Shown here: in pieces, positions 35,684 to 44,630 of the stretch
Layout of the letters: the number at the start of each line of letters is the position of its first letter
Position numbering within the stretch: the stretch's first letter is position 1
From: Paraburkholderia sp. DHOC27
GTDB taxonomy: Bacteria > Pseudomonadota > Gammaproteobacteria > Burkholderiales > Burkholderiaceae
DNA: 64,000 nt
Assembly (NCBI RefSeq): GCF_003429005.1
Contig: NZ_QVQV01000003.1
Span: 716,741 to 780,740, forward strand
Reading direction: 5' to 3'
Made by a program: the position numbers and the translations under genes
The notes under the pieces: model-generated
What the model was told of the DNA's origin: nothing
What the model saw: only the letters and a program-made list of their open reading frames with translations
Database searches by the model: none

Positions 35684-36952
35684 ATGCAAGCTGTAGCAAA
35701 GCTGAAAGGATGGATGCAGGTCGTGGCAACAGTCGCACTGGTGACGCTGCTGGCGGCGTGCGGCGGCGGTGGGGGCAGCAACTCCAATTCGTCGAATACG
35801 GATACCAGCGGCCTGCCGGCTAGCCCGACCGCCCAACCCGTCGCGTCCAGCGCGGGTAACACGGCGCCGATCTCCGTGGGCCAGGGCGTGGCGAACGTGA
35901 TCAACATTCCCACGGTGAGCGTGAAAATCTGCGTGCCGGGGACCACCAATTGCCAGACCATCAACAACATCCAGGTGGATACCGGCTCGTTCGGGCTGCG
36001 CATCGTGAGCAGCGCACTGACCATTCCGTTGACGCCGAATGCAGTGCCCACCGCGCCGAGCAGCACGCTGGCTGAGTGCACCACCTTCGCCGACGGCTAT
36101 TCGTGGGGCACGGTCCGCAACGCCACCGTGCAGATCTCGAATGAAACGGCGACCAACATTCCGATCCAGATTCTCGGCGACCTTTCCGCGAACAGCGTGC
36201 CGTCGGGCTGCATCAGTGGGGCAGAGGAAAACACCGCGAGTGCGATTGGCGCGAACGGTATTCTGGGCATTGGCGTGGCAACGGTGGATTGCGGCGTGAA
36301 CTGCGCCAGCGCGACCCTCGCACCGACCTTCAGCAATTACTACGCGTGCAACGGCTCGTCTTGCGCGGCTACTCCGGTGGCCGTCCCACTGACGAGCCAG
36401 GTGGCCAACCCGGCGGCCAGCTTCGCCACCGACAACAACGGCGTGATCGTGGAGATGCAGCCCATCTCCGCCACCGGCACCGGCTCGGCCAGCGGCACGC
36501 TCGTGTTCGGCATCAACACCGCGACGAATAACCAGTTGAACGCGGCGCAGACCTTTACGACCGATGGCTCCGGCGATCTGAACAACAGCACGTTCAACGG
36601 CAGCAAAATCCAGGCGTTTTTCGATTCCGGTTCGAACGCGTACTTCTTCCAGGACGGCTCGTTGCCGCTGTGCAGTGCCTATAACGGCTTCTATTGCCCG
36701 ACGGCAGGCGTGACGCGGACCGTGAATCTGGTCGGCCTCGGCACTGGCCAGACGGCGACGGCCAATATCGGCGTGCTGAGCGCGGCATCCCTCTTCAGTA
36801 ACGGCAACAACTTCGCCTTCAACGACCTGGGCGGCCAGGTCGGCATGGCCGGCAGCTTTGATATCGGCTTGCCGTTCTTCTTCGGCCGCTATATGTATTA
36901 CGGCTTCGACCGGACCTTGCAAGGCGGCCAACAGCCGTTCGTCGGATATTGA
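35684..36952 (+). CDS. DUF3443 family lipoprotein with two DTG/DSG motifs
   Basis: 422 aa from ATG 35684 (GGGAGG upstream). A lipoprotein signal peptide ends LVTLLAAC, followed by a Gly/Ser/Asn linker. The body is beta-rich with few charges. NIQVDTGSFGLRIV occurs near residue 100 and KIQAFFDSGSNAYFF near residue 310, separated by about 210 residues, recalling the paired Asp-Thr/Ser-Gly active sites of pepsin-like proteases. The family is annotated only as DUF3443; protease activity is inference. It is paired with DUF2844 upstream. Confidence 0.82.
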   Translation: MQAVAKLKGWMQVVATVALVTLLAACGGGGGSNSNSSNTDTSGLPASPTAQPVASSAGNTAPISVGQGVANVINIPTVSVKICVPGTTNCQTINNIQVDTGSFGLRIVSSALTIPLTPNAVPTAPSSTLAECTTFADGYSWGTVRNATVQISNETATNIPIQILGDLSANSVPSGCISGAEENTASAIGANGILGIGVATVDCGVNCASATLAPTFSNYYACNGSSCAATPVAVPLTSQVANPAASFATDNNGVIVEMQPISATGTGSASGTLVFGINTATNNQLNAAQTFTTDGSGDLNNSTFNGSKIQAFFDSGSNAYFFQDGSLPLCSAYNGFYCPTAGVTRTVNLVGLGTGQTATANIGVLSAASLFSNGNNFAFNDLGGQVGMAGSFDIGLPFFFGRYMYYGFDRTLQGGQQPFVGY

Positions 36953-36971
36953 GTTTCGCTTGAGGATTTAG

Positions 36972-37001
36972 GCCGTCCGCGTGGTTCGACACGCGGGCGG
37001 C
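36972..37001 (+). terminator. Possible terminator after DUF3443
   Basis: GCCGTCCGCGTG pairs with CACGCGGGCGGC (one G-U) around GTTCGA. It is followed by TTCC only, so termination would be weak or Rho-assisted. Confidence 0.4.
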
Positions 37002-37119
37002 TTCCAAGGCGCGCTCACGGCGGGCGTGGCCGAACCCGCGTCTTCGCCGCGCCGTACCGCCCCTGCAGTCCGCGCCTGACCCCGTCCCCATCTCCCGAAA
37101 TGCCCCGGTTTCCCCGCCC

Positions 37120-37165
37120 TTATCCGCCGATCATGGCTTGAGTTCTGCGGGAATAATCGCTCTCA
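37120..37165 (+). promoter_or_regulatory. Candidate FlhDC-dependent class II promoter of flhBA
   Basis: TTATC (37120-37124), then CCGAT, then AATAATCGCTCTCA (37152-37165). The distance from TTATC to AATAAT is 32 bases, the same as before flhF. AATAAT would be a -10 box lacking a -35, as expected for an activator-dependent sigma-70 promoter, 40 bases before the flhB GTG. FlhDC binding is inferred. Confidence 0.6.
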
Positions 37166-37205
37166 CTGGAAATTGGCATCGTGCCGTGTCCGTCTGGAGA
37201 GCCTT

Positions 37206-38408
37206 GTGGCAGACGATAGCGACCTCGAAAAAACAGAATCCGCCACTCCCCGGCGCCTCGAAAAGGCGCGGGAGGAGGGGCAGATCGTCCGTTCGCGGGA
37301 GCTGGTTTCGTTTGCGCTGCTGTCGGCGGGCTTTTACGGCGTCTGGGCCATGTCCGGCCATATTGGCGATCATCTCGGGGCCATGCTGCGCGCGGGTCTG
37401 ACGTTCAATCACGCGAGTGTGTTCGAGACGCGCCAGATGCTGATCGGCGCGGGTGCGGCGAGCCGCGAAGGGTTGTACGCGTTGCTGCCTGTGCTGGCCA
37501 TGACCGGCGGCGCGGCACTGCTGTCGCCGCTCGCGCTGGGCGGCTGGCACGTCTCCGCCACGCCGCTGGCGCCCAATTTCAGCCGGCTCGATCCGTTCGC
37601 CGGCCTCGGCCGAATTTTTTCGCTCAACGGACCGCTGCAACTCGGCATGTCGCTGGCCAAGACGCTGGTGGTGGGCATCATCGGCGGCGTCTCGATCTGG
37701 CATCGGCATGACGAAATTCTCGCGCTGGCCACCCAGCCGCTCACCGTCGCGCTTGCCAACGCCGCGCATCTGATCGCAGTGTGCTGCGGCATGACGGTGG
37801 CCGGCATGTTCGTGGTGGCCGCGCTCGATGTCCCGTATCAGATCTGGCAGTACAACAAGAAGCTGCGGATGACGAAGGAAGAAGTAAAGCAGGAGCACAA
37901 GGAAAGCGAAGGCGATCCGAAGATGAAGGGGCGCATCCGTCAGCAGCAGCGCGCAGCCGCGCGGCGCCGGATGATGTCCAAGGTGCCGAAGGCCGACGTG
38001 GTGGTGACCAACCCGACCCACTTCGCGGTCGCCCTGCAATACAGCGACGGCGAGATGCGTGCGCCGCGCGTGGTCGCCAAGGGTATCAATCTGGTCGCCG
38101 CGCGGATTCGCGAACTGGCCGTGGAGAACAACGTGCCGCTGCTCGAAGCCCCGCCGCTTGCGCGGGCGCTGTATCACAACGTCGATCTCGACCGCGAAAT
38201 TCCGGGGCCGCTGTATGGCGCCGTCGCGGAAGTGCTCGCCTGGGTTTATCAGTTGCGCCGCTTCAAGACCGAAGGCGGTGCGGCGCCGGTCGCGCCGTCC
38301 GACCTCGACGTACCGCCCGAACTGGACAAGGGCGCGATCGACGACGACGCCGACCTGGACGCCGACGACGACCTCAACGATGACGCTGCACCTGGAGCTT
38401 CTGCATGA
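37206..38408 (+). CDS. flhB: Flagellar export switch protein FlhB
   Basis: 400 aa from GTG 37206 (GGAGAG upstream); the frame opens 11 codons earlier without a good site. The N-terminus DSDLEKTESATPRRLEKAREEGQI is characteristic. Four membrane segments precede the cytoplasmic domain, which has the autocleavage site Asn269-Pro270-Thr271-His272 (VVVTNPTHFAVAL). Cleavage switches export from rod/hook to filament substrates. The C-terminal tail of about 30 residues is Asp-rich. Its stop overlaps the flhA start (ATGA). Confidence 0.97.
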   Translation: MADDSDLEKTESATPRRLEKAREEGQIVRSRELVSFALLSAGFYGVWAMSGHIGDHLGAMLRAGLTFNHASVFETRQMLIGAGAASREGLYALLPVLAMTGGAALLSPLALGGWHVSATPLAPNFSRLDPFAGLGRIFSLNGPLQLGMSLAKTLVVGIIGGVSIWHRHDEILALATQPLTVALANAAHLIAVCCGMTVAGMFVVAALDVPYQIWQYNKKLRMTKEEVKQEHKESEGDPKMKGRIRQQQRAAARRRMMSKVPKADVVVTNPTHFAVALQYSDGEMRAPRVVAKGINLVAARIRELAVENNVPLLEAPPLARALYHNVDLDREIPGPLYGAVAEVLAWVYQLRRFKTEGGAAPVAPSDLDVPPELDKGAIDDDADLDADDDLNDDAAPGASA

Positions 38409-40501
38409 ACGCACGCGCCGGATTCCTGTCCCGCCGACCGGAAGCGCTAAGCAACACGAACCTGCGCGCGCTCGCAGGTCCGATCCTGATCGTCATGATC
38501 CTCGGCATGATGATCTTGCCGTTGCCGCCGTTCCTGCTGGATCTGCTGTTCACCTTCAACATCGCGCTCTCTGTGATGGTGCTGCTGGTCAGCATGTACA
38601 CGATGAAGCCGCTCGACTTCGCCGCCTTCCCGAGCGTGCTGCTGTTCTCGACCCTTTTGCGTCTGTCGCTGAACGTCGCCTCCACGCGGGTCGTGCTGCT
38701 CGAAGGCCACACCGGGCCGGATGCCGCGGGGCAGGTGATCGAGTCGTTCGGACACTTCCTCGTGGGCGGCAATTTCGCGGTCGGGATCGTGGTGTTCATC
38801 ATCCTGATGGTGATCAACTTCATGGTGATCACCAAGGGCGCGGGCCGGATTGCGGAAGTCTCGGCGCGCTTCACGCTGGATGCAATGCCCGGCAAGCAGA
38901 TGGCGATCGACGCCGACCTGAACGCCGGTCTCATCAACGAAGAACTGGCGCGCAGGCGCCGCTCGGAAATCGCCCAGGAAGCCGAGTTCTACGGCTCGAT
39001 GGACGGTGCCAGCAAGTTCGTGCGCGGCGACGCGATTGCCGGCTTGCTGATCATGGTGATCAATATCATCGGCGGTCTGATCGTCGGCGTGGTCCAGCAC
39101 AACATGGACTTCGCCGCCGCCGGCAAGAACTACACGCTGCTCACCATCGGTGACGGGCTGGTGGCGCAGATTCCGTCGCTGGTGATTTCGACGGCCGCCG
39201 GTGTGATCGTCTCGCGCGTGGCGACCAATGAAGACATCGGTACGCAGTTGACCGGGCAGTTGTTCACCAACCCGCGCGTGCTGATCATCACCGGCTGCAT
39301 TCTGGTGCTGATGGGACTGATCCCCGGCATGCCGCACTTTGCCTTCCTGCTGCTGGGCGGCGGTCTGATCCAGCTTGGCCGGACCATGAAGAAGCGCGCC
39401 GAGGAAGCCAAAACGTCAGCCGCGCTCGTGGATGTCGCGCCGGCCGCGCTCAAACCGGCCGAGAACACCGAAGCAAGCTGGGACGACGTGACGATGATCG
39501 ACACGCTCGGCCTCGAAGTCGGCTACCGGTTGATTCCGCTGGTGGACAAGAACTCGGACGGCGAACTGCTGAAACGGATCAAGAGCATCCGCAAGAAGTT
39601 CGCGCAGGAAATCGGCTTCCTGCCGCCAGTCATCCACATTCGCGACAACCTTGAACTGCGGCCCAATGGCTATCGCATTGCGCTGAAGGGCGTCGAAGTG
39701 GGCGTGGGCGAAGCGTATCCGGGGCAATGGCTCGCCATCAATCCGGGTCAGGTGAGCGCGGCGTTGCCGGGCACGCCGACTCAGGATCCGGCATTCGGTC
39801 TGCCGGCCATCTGGATCGACACCAATCTGCGCGAGCAGGCCCAGGTGTATGGCTACACCGTGGTGGATTCGAGCACGGTGGTCGCGACGCACCTGAATCA
39901 CCTTGTTGTGACGCATGCGTCCGAATTGCTCGGCCGCCGCGAAATCCAGGCGCTCATCGAACGGATGCAGAAGGACACGCCGTCGCTGGTGGACGATCTG
40001 GTGCCGAAGGCGCTGTCGCTCACCACGCTGCAAAAGGTCCTGCAGAATCTGCTGGAAGAAGGTGTGCCGATCCGCGACATGCGCACCATTCTGGAAGCGC
40101 TTGCCGAGCACACGCCGAAGATGAGCGATCCGCACGAACTGACCGCGGTGGTGCGGCTGGCACTGGGCCGGGCGATCACGCAGCAGTGGTTCCCGGGCGT
40201 CGGCGACATGCAGGTGATGGGCCTCGATTCGAACCTCGAACGCGTGTTGTCGCAGGCGCTTTCGACAGGTCCCAATCCGGGCCTCGAACCAGGTCTCGCC
40301 AACACGCTGATGACCGAGACGCAAAAGGCGATGAGCCGTCAGCAAAACCTCGGGCTCTCGCCTGTGCTGCTGGTGCAGCATTCGCTGCGGCCGATGCTCG
40401 CGCGCTTCCTGCGGCGCAGCCTGCCGCAGCTCAAGGTGCTCTCGTATGCGGAAGTACCCGACACCCGCAACGTCAAGGTGGTGAACCTGATCGGCGCTTG
40501 A
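38405..40501 (+). CDS. flhA: Flagellar export gate protein FlhA
   Basis: 698 aa. Eight membrane segments occupy the first 330 residues (starting LRALAGPILIVMILGMMILPLPPFLLDLLF), with the conserved LLRLSLNVASTRVVLL and GRIAEVSARFTLDAMPGKQMAIDADLNAG of the FHIPEP loop. The cytoplasmic half forms the nonameric ring that receives chaperone-substrate complexes. It is coupled to flhB by ATGA overlap. Confidence 0.98.
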   Translation: MNARAGFLSRRPEALSNTNLRALAGPILIVMILGMMILPLPPFLLDLLFTFNIALSVMVLLVSMYTMKPLDFAAFPSVLLFSTLLRLSLNVASTRVVLLEGHTGPDAAGQVIESFGHFLVGGNFAVGIVVFIILMVINFMVITKGAGRIAEVSARFTLDAMPGKQMAIDADLNAGLINEELARRRRSEIAQEAEFYGSMDGASKFVRGDAIAGLLIMVINIIGGLIVGVVQHNMDFAAAGKNYTLLTIGDGLVAQIPSLVISTAAGVIVSRVATNEDIGTQLTGQLFTNPRVLIITGCILVLMGLIPGMPHFAFLLLGGGLIQLGRTMKKRAEEAKTSAALVDVAPAALKPAENTEASWDDVTMIDTLGLEVGYRLIPLVDKNSDGELLKRIKSIRKKFAQEIGFLPPVIHIRDNLELRPNGYRIALKGVEVGVGEAYPGQWLAINPGQVSAALPGTPTQDPAFGLPAIWIDTNLREQAQVYGYTVVDSSTVVATHLNHLVVTHASELLGRREIQALIERMQKDTPSLVDDLVPKALSLTTLQKVLQNLLEEGVPIRDMRTILEALAEHTPKMSDPHELTAVVRLALGRAITQQWFPGVGDMQVMGLDSNLERVLSQALSTGPNPGLEPGLANTLMTETQKAMSRQQNLGLSPVLLVQHSLRPMLARFLRRSLPQLKVLSYAEVPDTRNVKVVNLIGA

Positions 40502-40605
40502 GTACCGGGCTCGGCCTGCGTGTCTGCGGGCTCCTACGGCCCAGAGCGGACGGGCCGCCAGGGCCGCCCAGGCCGCCATGCATGCGGCCAATCTGTCTCT
40601 CTCGC

Positions 40606-40627
40606 CGGCGCGTCGATACGCGCCGGT
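40606..40627 (+). terminator. Possible flhBA terminator
   Basis: CCGGCGCGT-CGAT-ACGCGCCGG, a perfect 9-bp stem, followed by TGTCGTTT. It lies 105 bases after the flhA stop and before the flhF promoter. The T-run is poor. Confidence 0.45.
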
Positions 40628-40697
40628 GTCGTTTGGGGAACTGGAAACGTTTCCGCTGCGGGCTTCCATCAAGCGAATTGCCCGTCTTTCCCGGTCT

Positions 40698-40743
40698 TTA
40701 TCAACCGATGGTGCCTGGACTTCTTTCGCAATAATCGCTCTCA
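40698..40743 (+). promoter_or_regulatory. Candidate FlhDC-dependent class II promoter of flhF-flhG-fliA
   Basis: TTATC (40698), then CCGAT, then AATAATCGCTCTCA (40730-40743), with the same internal spacing as before flhB and an identical 14-base core. It lies 49 bases before the flhF start. Confidence 0.6.
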
Positions 40744-40791
40744 ATGGGAAGCGGTATGTTGCCGGTCCGTCAACCTCATCGGGGGTCGAGC

Positions 40792-42897
40792 TTGAACATT
40801 CGGAAATTTGTCGGTGCCACCAGTCGCGATGCGCTGCGCCTTGTTCGCGAGGCACTGGGCCCCGACGCGGTCGTGCTGTCGAACCGCACGATGGATGACG
40901 GGAGCGTCGAAATTGTCGCGCTCGCCGACAGCGACCTCGCGGCGATCACGCCGAAGGCACGCGAAGGCGGTCATGCGGCCATGCCGGCGGCACTGCCGTC
41001 AGCAGCGCCTCAGCGCAACATGGCAGCAATGCAGGCCAATCCGTACGCGAGCGGTATGCCCGACGTGTTCTCCTCGGTGTTCGGCGCAAGCCCGGAAGCC
41101 GGCATGGAAAACGCAGCGGCAAGCGGCAACGCGGCGAACGGCGGCTCGACACAAGGTGCTCAGGCAGCGCAAGCCGTACAGTCAGCGCAAGGCACGCAGC
41201 CGGCGCAAATGGCTCAAGCGCCGCACGCTGCGCCTGCGTTGAACGCACCGGCCGCGCTGAATGCGTTCGCGGAACCCCACGCGCTCAACGAAGCATCGCA
41301 AGGTGGCAACGCCGCTCCGGCCATGACGACGCCGTTCGCGTCGCCGCACGAGCCGGCACCGCTGCCGCAGGCAACGCAAGCGCCCGTCGCGCATCAGTCC
41401 CAGCAGGCATCGCAAGCGCCTCAAGCGCAGCAATCGCCGATGCAACCCGCACGCCAGCAGCCGCGCGCCAGCGACGACATTCGCGCCGACGTGCTGAAGG
41501 CCGCCGGCATCGCTCCCGCTCCGTACGCCGCACCGCAGGTCGCGCCGCGCACGATGGCGGAATCGAATCCGTGGCTGATCGACCATGCGCGCAACATCGC
41601 CGGCAAGCAACAAGGCGCGTACAGCGTCCGGCCGTCCGCGATGACGCCCGCGGCTGCGATGGCCAAAGGTCTCGGCGCACCCGCCGAACAGCAACGTGGC
41701 GCCGCGCGCCAGGCCGCGGTGAACGCCGACACGCCTGAGTGGGCCCGCGAAGCCGCGCAGCTCGCCGCGCGTCGTACGACGCAAAAGACCCAAACCGCGC
41801 AGCACGGTAACGACGAAGCACGCAACGAACAGAAGAGCAGCTCGCGCAACGAAACCCGCACGCCGCCCACCGCTGCCAGCGTCGCCGAAAGCATCAAGGC
41901 CCGCGTGGAGCAGGTGGTCAACGAGACCGTGATGACCGAGCTCTCGTCGATGCGCGGCATGATGGAAGAGCACTTCGCCGGTCTGCTGTGGGCCGACCGT
42001 CAACGCCGCAGCCCGACGCGTGCGTCGCTCACCAAGCATCTGTTCGCCGCGGGTTTCTCCGCGCAACTGGTGCAGATGATGGTGGACAACCTGCCCGATG
42101 ACGTCGACAACCTGGACGGCGGCATGGACTGGGTGCGCAGCGTGCTCGAATCCAACCTGCCGGTGATGGAAAACGAAGATGCGCTGATGGAGCGCGGCGG
42201 TGTGTTCGCGTTGATGGGCCCGACCGGTGTCGGCAAGACGACGACGACCGCCAAGCTCGCCGCGCGCTGCGTGATGCGCTTCGGCGCAAGCAAGGTGGCG
42301 CTGCTCACCACCGACAGCTACCGGATTGGCGGTCACGAACAACTGCGCATCTTCGGCAAGATTCTCGGCGTTTCGGTTCATGCAGTGAAAGACGGCGCCG
42401 ATCTGCAACTGGCGCTGGCCGAGTTGCGCAACAAGCACATCGTCCTGATCGACACGATCGGCATGAGCCAGCGCGACCGTCTCGTTTCCGACCAGATCTC
42501 CATGCTGTGCCGCGCCGGTCAGCCGGTGCAGCGTCTGCTGCTGTTGAACGCAACCAGCCACGGCGACACGCTGAACGAAGTCGTGCAGGCCTACCAGCAG
42601 GCACCGGATCAACAACCGCTCGCCGGCTGCATTCTCACCAAGCTCGACGAAGCAACCAACCTGGGCGGCGTGCTAGACACGGTGATCCGCTACAAGCTGC
42701 CGGTGCATTACGTGTCGACTGGTCAGAAGGTGCCCGAGAACCTGTACGTGGCTACGCGCAAATTCCTCATCAAGAGCGCGTTCTGCATACCTCGCGACAG
42801 TTCGCCTTTCGTGCCGCACGACGACGATATTCCAGCCTTGCTCTCCTCGCTCTCCGCGCGTTCAACCGCCGAATTGCACGAGGTTCACTTTGGATAA
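40792..42897 (+). CDS. flhF: Flagellar SRP-like GTPase FlhF
   Basis: 701 aa, far above the usual 370-500. The TTG at 40792 (GGGGG five bases ahead) gives the conserved start NIRKFVGATSRDALRLVREALGPDAVVLSNR. Residues from about 60 to 360 are an Ala/Gln/Pro-rich low-complexity linker. The NG domain follows, with P-loop GPTGVGKTTTTAKLA near residue 475, TDSYRIGGHEQL and VLIDTIGMSQRD. FlhF places and numbers flagella together with FlhG. Its stop overlaps the flhG start by eight bases. Confidence 0.94.
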   Translation: MNIRKFVGATSRDALRLVREALGPDAVVLSNRTMDDGSVEIVALADSDLAAITPKAREGGHAAMPAALPSAAPQRNMAAMQANPYASGMPDVFSSVFGASPEAGMENAAASGNAANGGSTQGAQAAQAVQSAQGTQPAQMAQAPHAAPALNAPAALNAFAEPHALNEASQGGNAAPAMTTPFASPHEPAPLPQATQAPVAHQSQQASQAPQAQQSPMQPARQQPRASDDIRADVLKAAGIAPAPYAAPQVAPRTMAESNPWLIDHARNIAGKQQGAYSVRPSAMTPAAAMAKGLGAPAEQQRGAARQAAVNADTPEWAREAAQLAARRTTQKTQTAQHGNDEARNEQKSSSRNETRTPPTAASVAESIKARVEQVVNETVMTELSSMRGMMEEHFAGLLWADRQRRSPTRASLTKHLFAAGFSAQLVQMMVDNLPDDVDNLDGGMDWVRSVLESNLPVMENEDALMERGGVFALMGPTGVGKTTTTAKLAARCVMRFGASKVALLTTDSYRIGGHEQLRIFGKILGVSVHAVKDGADLQLALAELRNKHIVLIDTIGMSQRDRLVSDQISMLCRAGQPVQRLLLLNATSHGDTLNEVVQAYQQAPDQQPLAGCILTKLDEATNLGGVLDTVIRYKLPVHYVSTGQKVPENLYVATRKFLIKSAFCIPRDSSPFVPHDDDIPALLSSLSARSTAELHEVHFG

Positions 42898-43759
42898 AGT
42901 CGTCTCGGATCAGGCAGAAGGACTGCGGCGCCTGCTGGCGCGCAGCGGTGCACGGGTACTGGCGGTGACGGGAGGATCGGGCGGCGTGGGCCGCACGACA
43001 ACGGTGGTCAACCTGGCCGCGGCGCTCGCGGAACAGGGCAGGGATGTACTCGTGATCGACGAGTGCGTGAACAACTTTTCCGTCAGCACGATGCTGGGCG
43101 GTGTGCGCGGCGCGGGTAATTTCGCGGCCGTCGCAAGCGGCGAGATGCCGCTCGAAGCGGCTGTAGCACGGCATGCCCTCGGGTTCTCCGTGCTGGCCGC
43201 TTCGAGCAGCAATCGCGAAGGCTTCAGCGCGGCGCAAATGGCTGTCGTGCTGGAAGGCCCCGCTGACATCGTGCTGATCGACGCGCAACTCGACCGCAGC
43301 GGTCATCTCTCGGTGCTTGCCATGCAGGCGCACGACCTGATGATCGTCACGCGGGTGGGCGGCCAGCCGATCACCGACGCCTATGCCTGCATGAAGCGGT
43401 TGCATTACGCGCATGGCATTGGCCAGTTCCGGGTCTTGGTGAATCACGTGCAAAGCGCCACCGACGCACGCACGGCATTTGACAACCTGGCGGGTGTCGC
43501 GGGGCGTTACCTGACTGTATCGCTGGAAAACGCGGGCTGTATTGCCGCGGACGCACGGATGGCTCGTGCACTTGAACTGTCGCGCTGCGTGGTCGACGCG
43601 TTTCCGTCGACGCCCGCCGCGCGGGACTACCGGCATCTTGCCGCGGAATTGCAGTATTGGCCGATGCGCTCAGCGATATCGTCAAGGCACCACTGGGTGG
43701 CGCCCGCAACGATCACGGCTGCGCAACACGCCGACCAACCGTCTGCGGAGCACGCCTGA
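42890..43759 (+). CDS. flhG: FlhG/MinD-like flagellar number regulator with degenerate P-loop
   Basis: 289 aa from a TTG at 42890 overlapping the end of flhF, with GAGG upstream. The order flhF-flhG-fliA and the fold (VLAVTGGSGGVGRTTTVVNLAAALAEQG, then VLVIDECVNNFSVSTMLGG) identify it as FlhG. In active MinD-type ATPases the P-loop reads KGGxGK[TS]; here both lysines are replaced (Ser30 and Arg35), and the DAD of the switch is DEC. ATP hydrolysis and membrane cycling may therefore be altered or lost. The N-terminal DQAEGLRRLL, which in other FlhG proteins stimulates FlhF, is kept. Confidence 0.88.
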   Translation: MDKVVSDQAEGLRRLLARSGARVLAVTGGSGGVGRTTTVVNLAAALAEQGRDVLVIDECVNNFSVSTMLGGVRGAGNFAAVASGEMPLEAAVARHALGFSVLAASSSNREGFSAAQMAVVLEGPADIVLIDAQLDRSGHLSVLAMQAHDLMIVTRVGGQPITDAYACMKRLHYAHGIGQFRVLVNHVQSATDARTAFDNLAGVAGRYLTVSLENAGCIAADARMARALELSRCVVDAFPSTPAARDYRHLAAELQYWPMRSAISSRHHWVAPATITAAQHADQPSAEHA

Positions 43760-43787
43760 GGGGCGGCGCGTGGACAAGGGGAGCATG

Positions 43788-44522
43788 ATGTATAACGCCC
43801 AGGGAAAGATTTCCCAAGCCGAGGTTCTGACGAAGTACGCACCGCTCGTGCGGCGTCTCGGCTTGCAGCTGGTGGCGAAAATGCCGGCAAGCGTCGATCT
43901 CGACGATCTGATTCAGGCCGGCATGATCGGCCTGCTCGATGCCGCGAGCCGCTACAAGGAAGACCAGGGCGCGCAGTTCGAAACCTACGCGAGCCAGCGG
44001 ATTCGCGGCGCGATGCTCGACGAGCTGCGCAGCAACGACTGGCTGCCGCGCAGTCTGCGCCGCACCTCGCGTGAAGTGGAAACGGCCGTGCATCAGGTGG
44101 AACAGACGCTGGGCCGCTCGGCGAGCGAGACCGAGATTGCCGGGCATCTGAAGATGCCGCTCGACGAGTATCAGTCGATGCTGCAGGATCTGCACGGTAG
44201 TCAGTTGATCTACTACGAAGACTTCGACCGCTCCGCTGACGACGAACCGTTCCTCGACCGCTATTGCGTCGATCACTCGGACCCGCTCTCGGCGCTGCTC
44301 GACGACAGCCTGCGCTCGGCGCTCGTCGAAGCCATCGAACGCCTGCCGGATCGCGAAAAGCTGCTGATGTCGCTGTACTACGAACGCGGCATGAATCTGC
44401 GTGAGATCGGTGCGGTGATGGAAGTCAGCGAATCGCGCGTCTGCCAGTTGCACAGCCAGGCGGTCGCACGGCTGCGCACACGTCTGCGCGAAATGGCGTG
44501 GGCCAAGGCCGAAACGGATTAA
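43788..44522 (+). CDS. fliA: Flagellar sigma factor FliA (sigma-28)
   Basis: 244 aa from ATG 43788 with GGGGAG just upstream; ATG 43785 and GTG 43770 are in-frame alternatives. Region 2 is visible (LVRRLGLQLVAKMPASVDLDDLIQAGMIGLLDAASRY and FETYASQRIRGAMLDELRSNDWLPRSLRR), as is region 4 (LPDREKLLMSLYYERGMNLREIGAVMEVSESRVCQLHSQAVARLR). It directs transcription from the class III promoters marked in this annotation and is held inactive by FlgM. It is the third gene after flhF and flhG. Confidence 0.97.
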   Translation: MYNAQGKISQAEVLTKYAPLVRRLGLQLVAKMPASVDLDDLIQAGMIGLLDAASRYKEDQGAQFETYASQRIRGAMLDELRSNDWLPRSLRRTSREVETAVHQVEQTLGRSASETEIAGHLKMPLDEYQSMLQDLHGSQLIYYEDFDRSADDEPFLDRYCVDHSDPLSALLDDSLRSALVEAIERLPDREKLLMSLYYERGMNLREIGAVMEVSESRVCQLHSQAVARLRTRLREMAWAKAETD

Positions 44523-44630
44523 GCAACGCCGGCCACGCATGACCCGGAACGTTGGTACACAGCGTTCCGGCTTCCTCTCCCAACGCGGCGACTCGTTATG
44601 AGACGCCGACGCTCACGAGTCAGCTTCGAC

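Noticed and set aside
37107..37133. FliA promoter reading GGTTTCCC-N11-GCCGATCA before flhB
   Set aside because: The -10 half is good but the -35 does not match; the same bases are better explained by the element shared with flhF.
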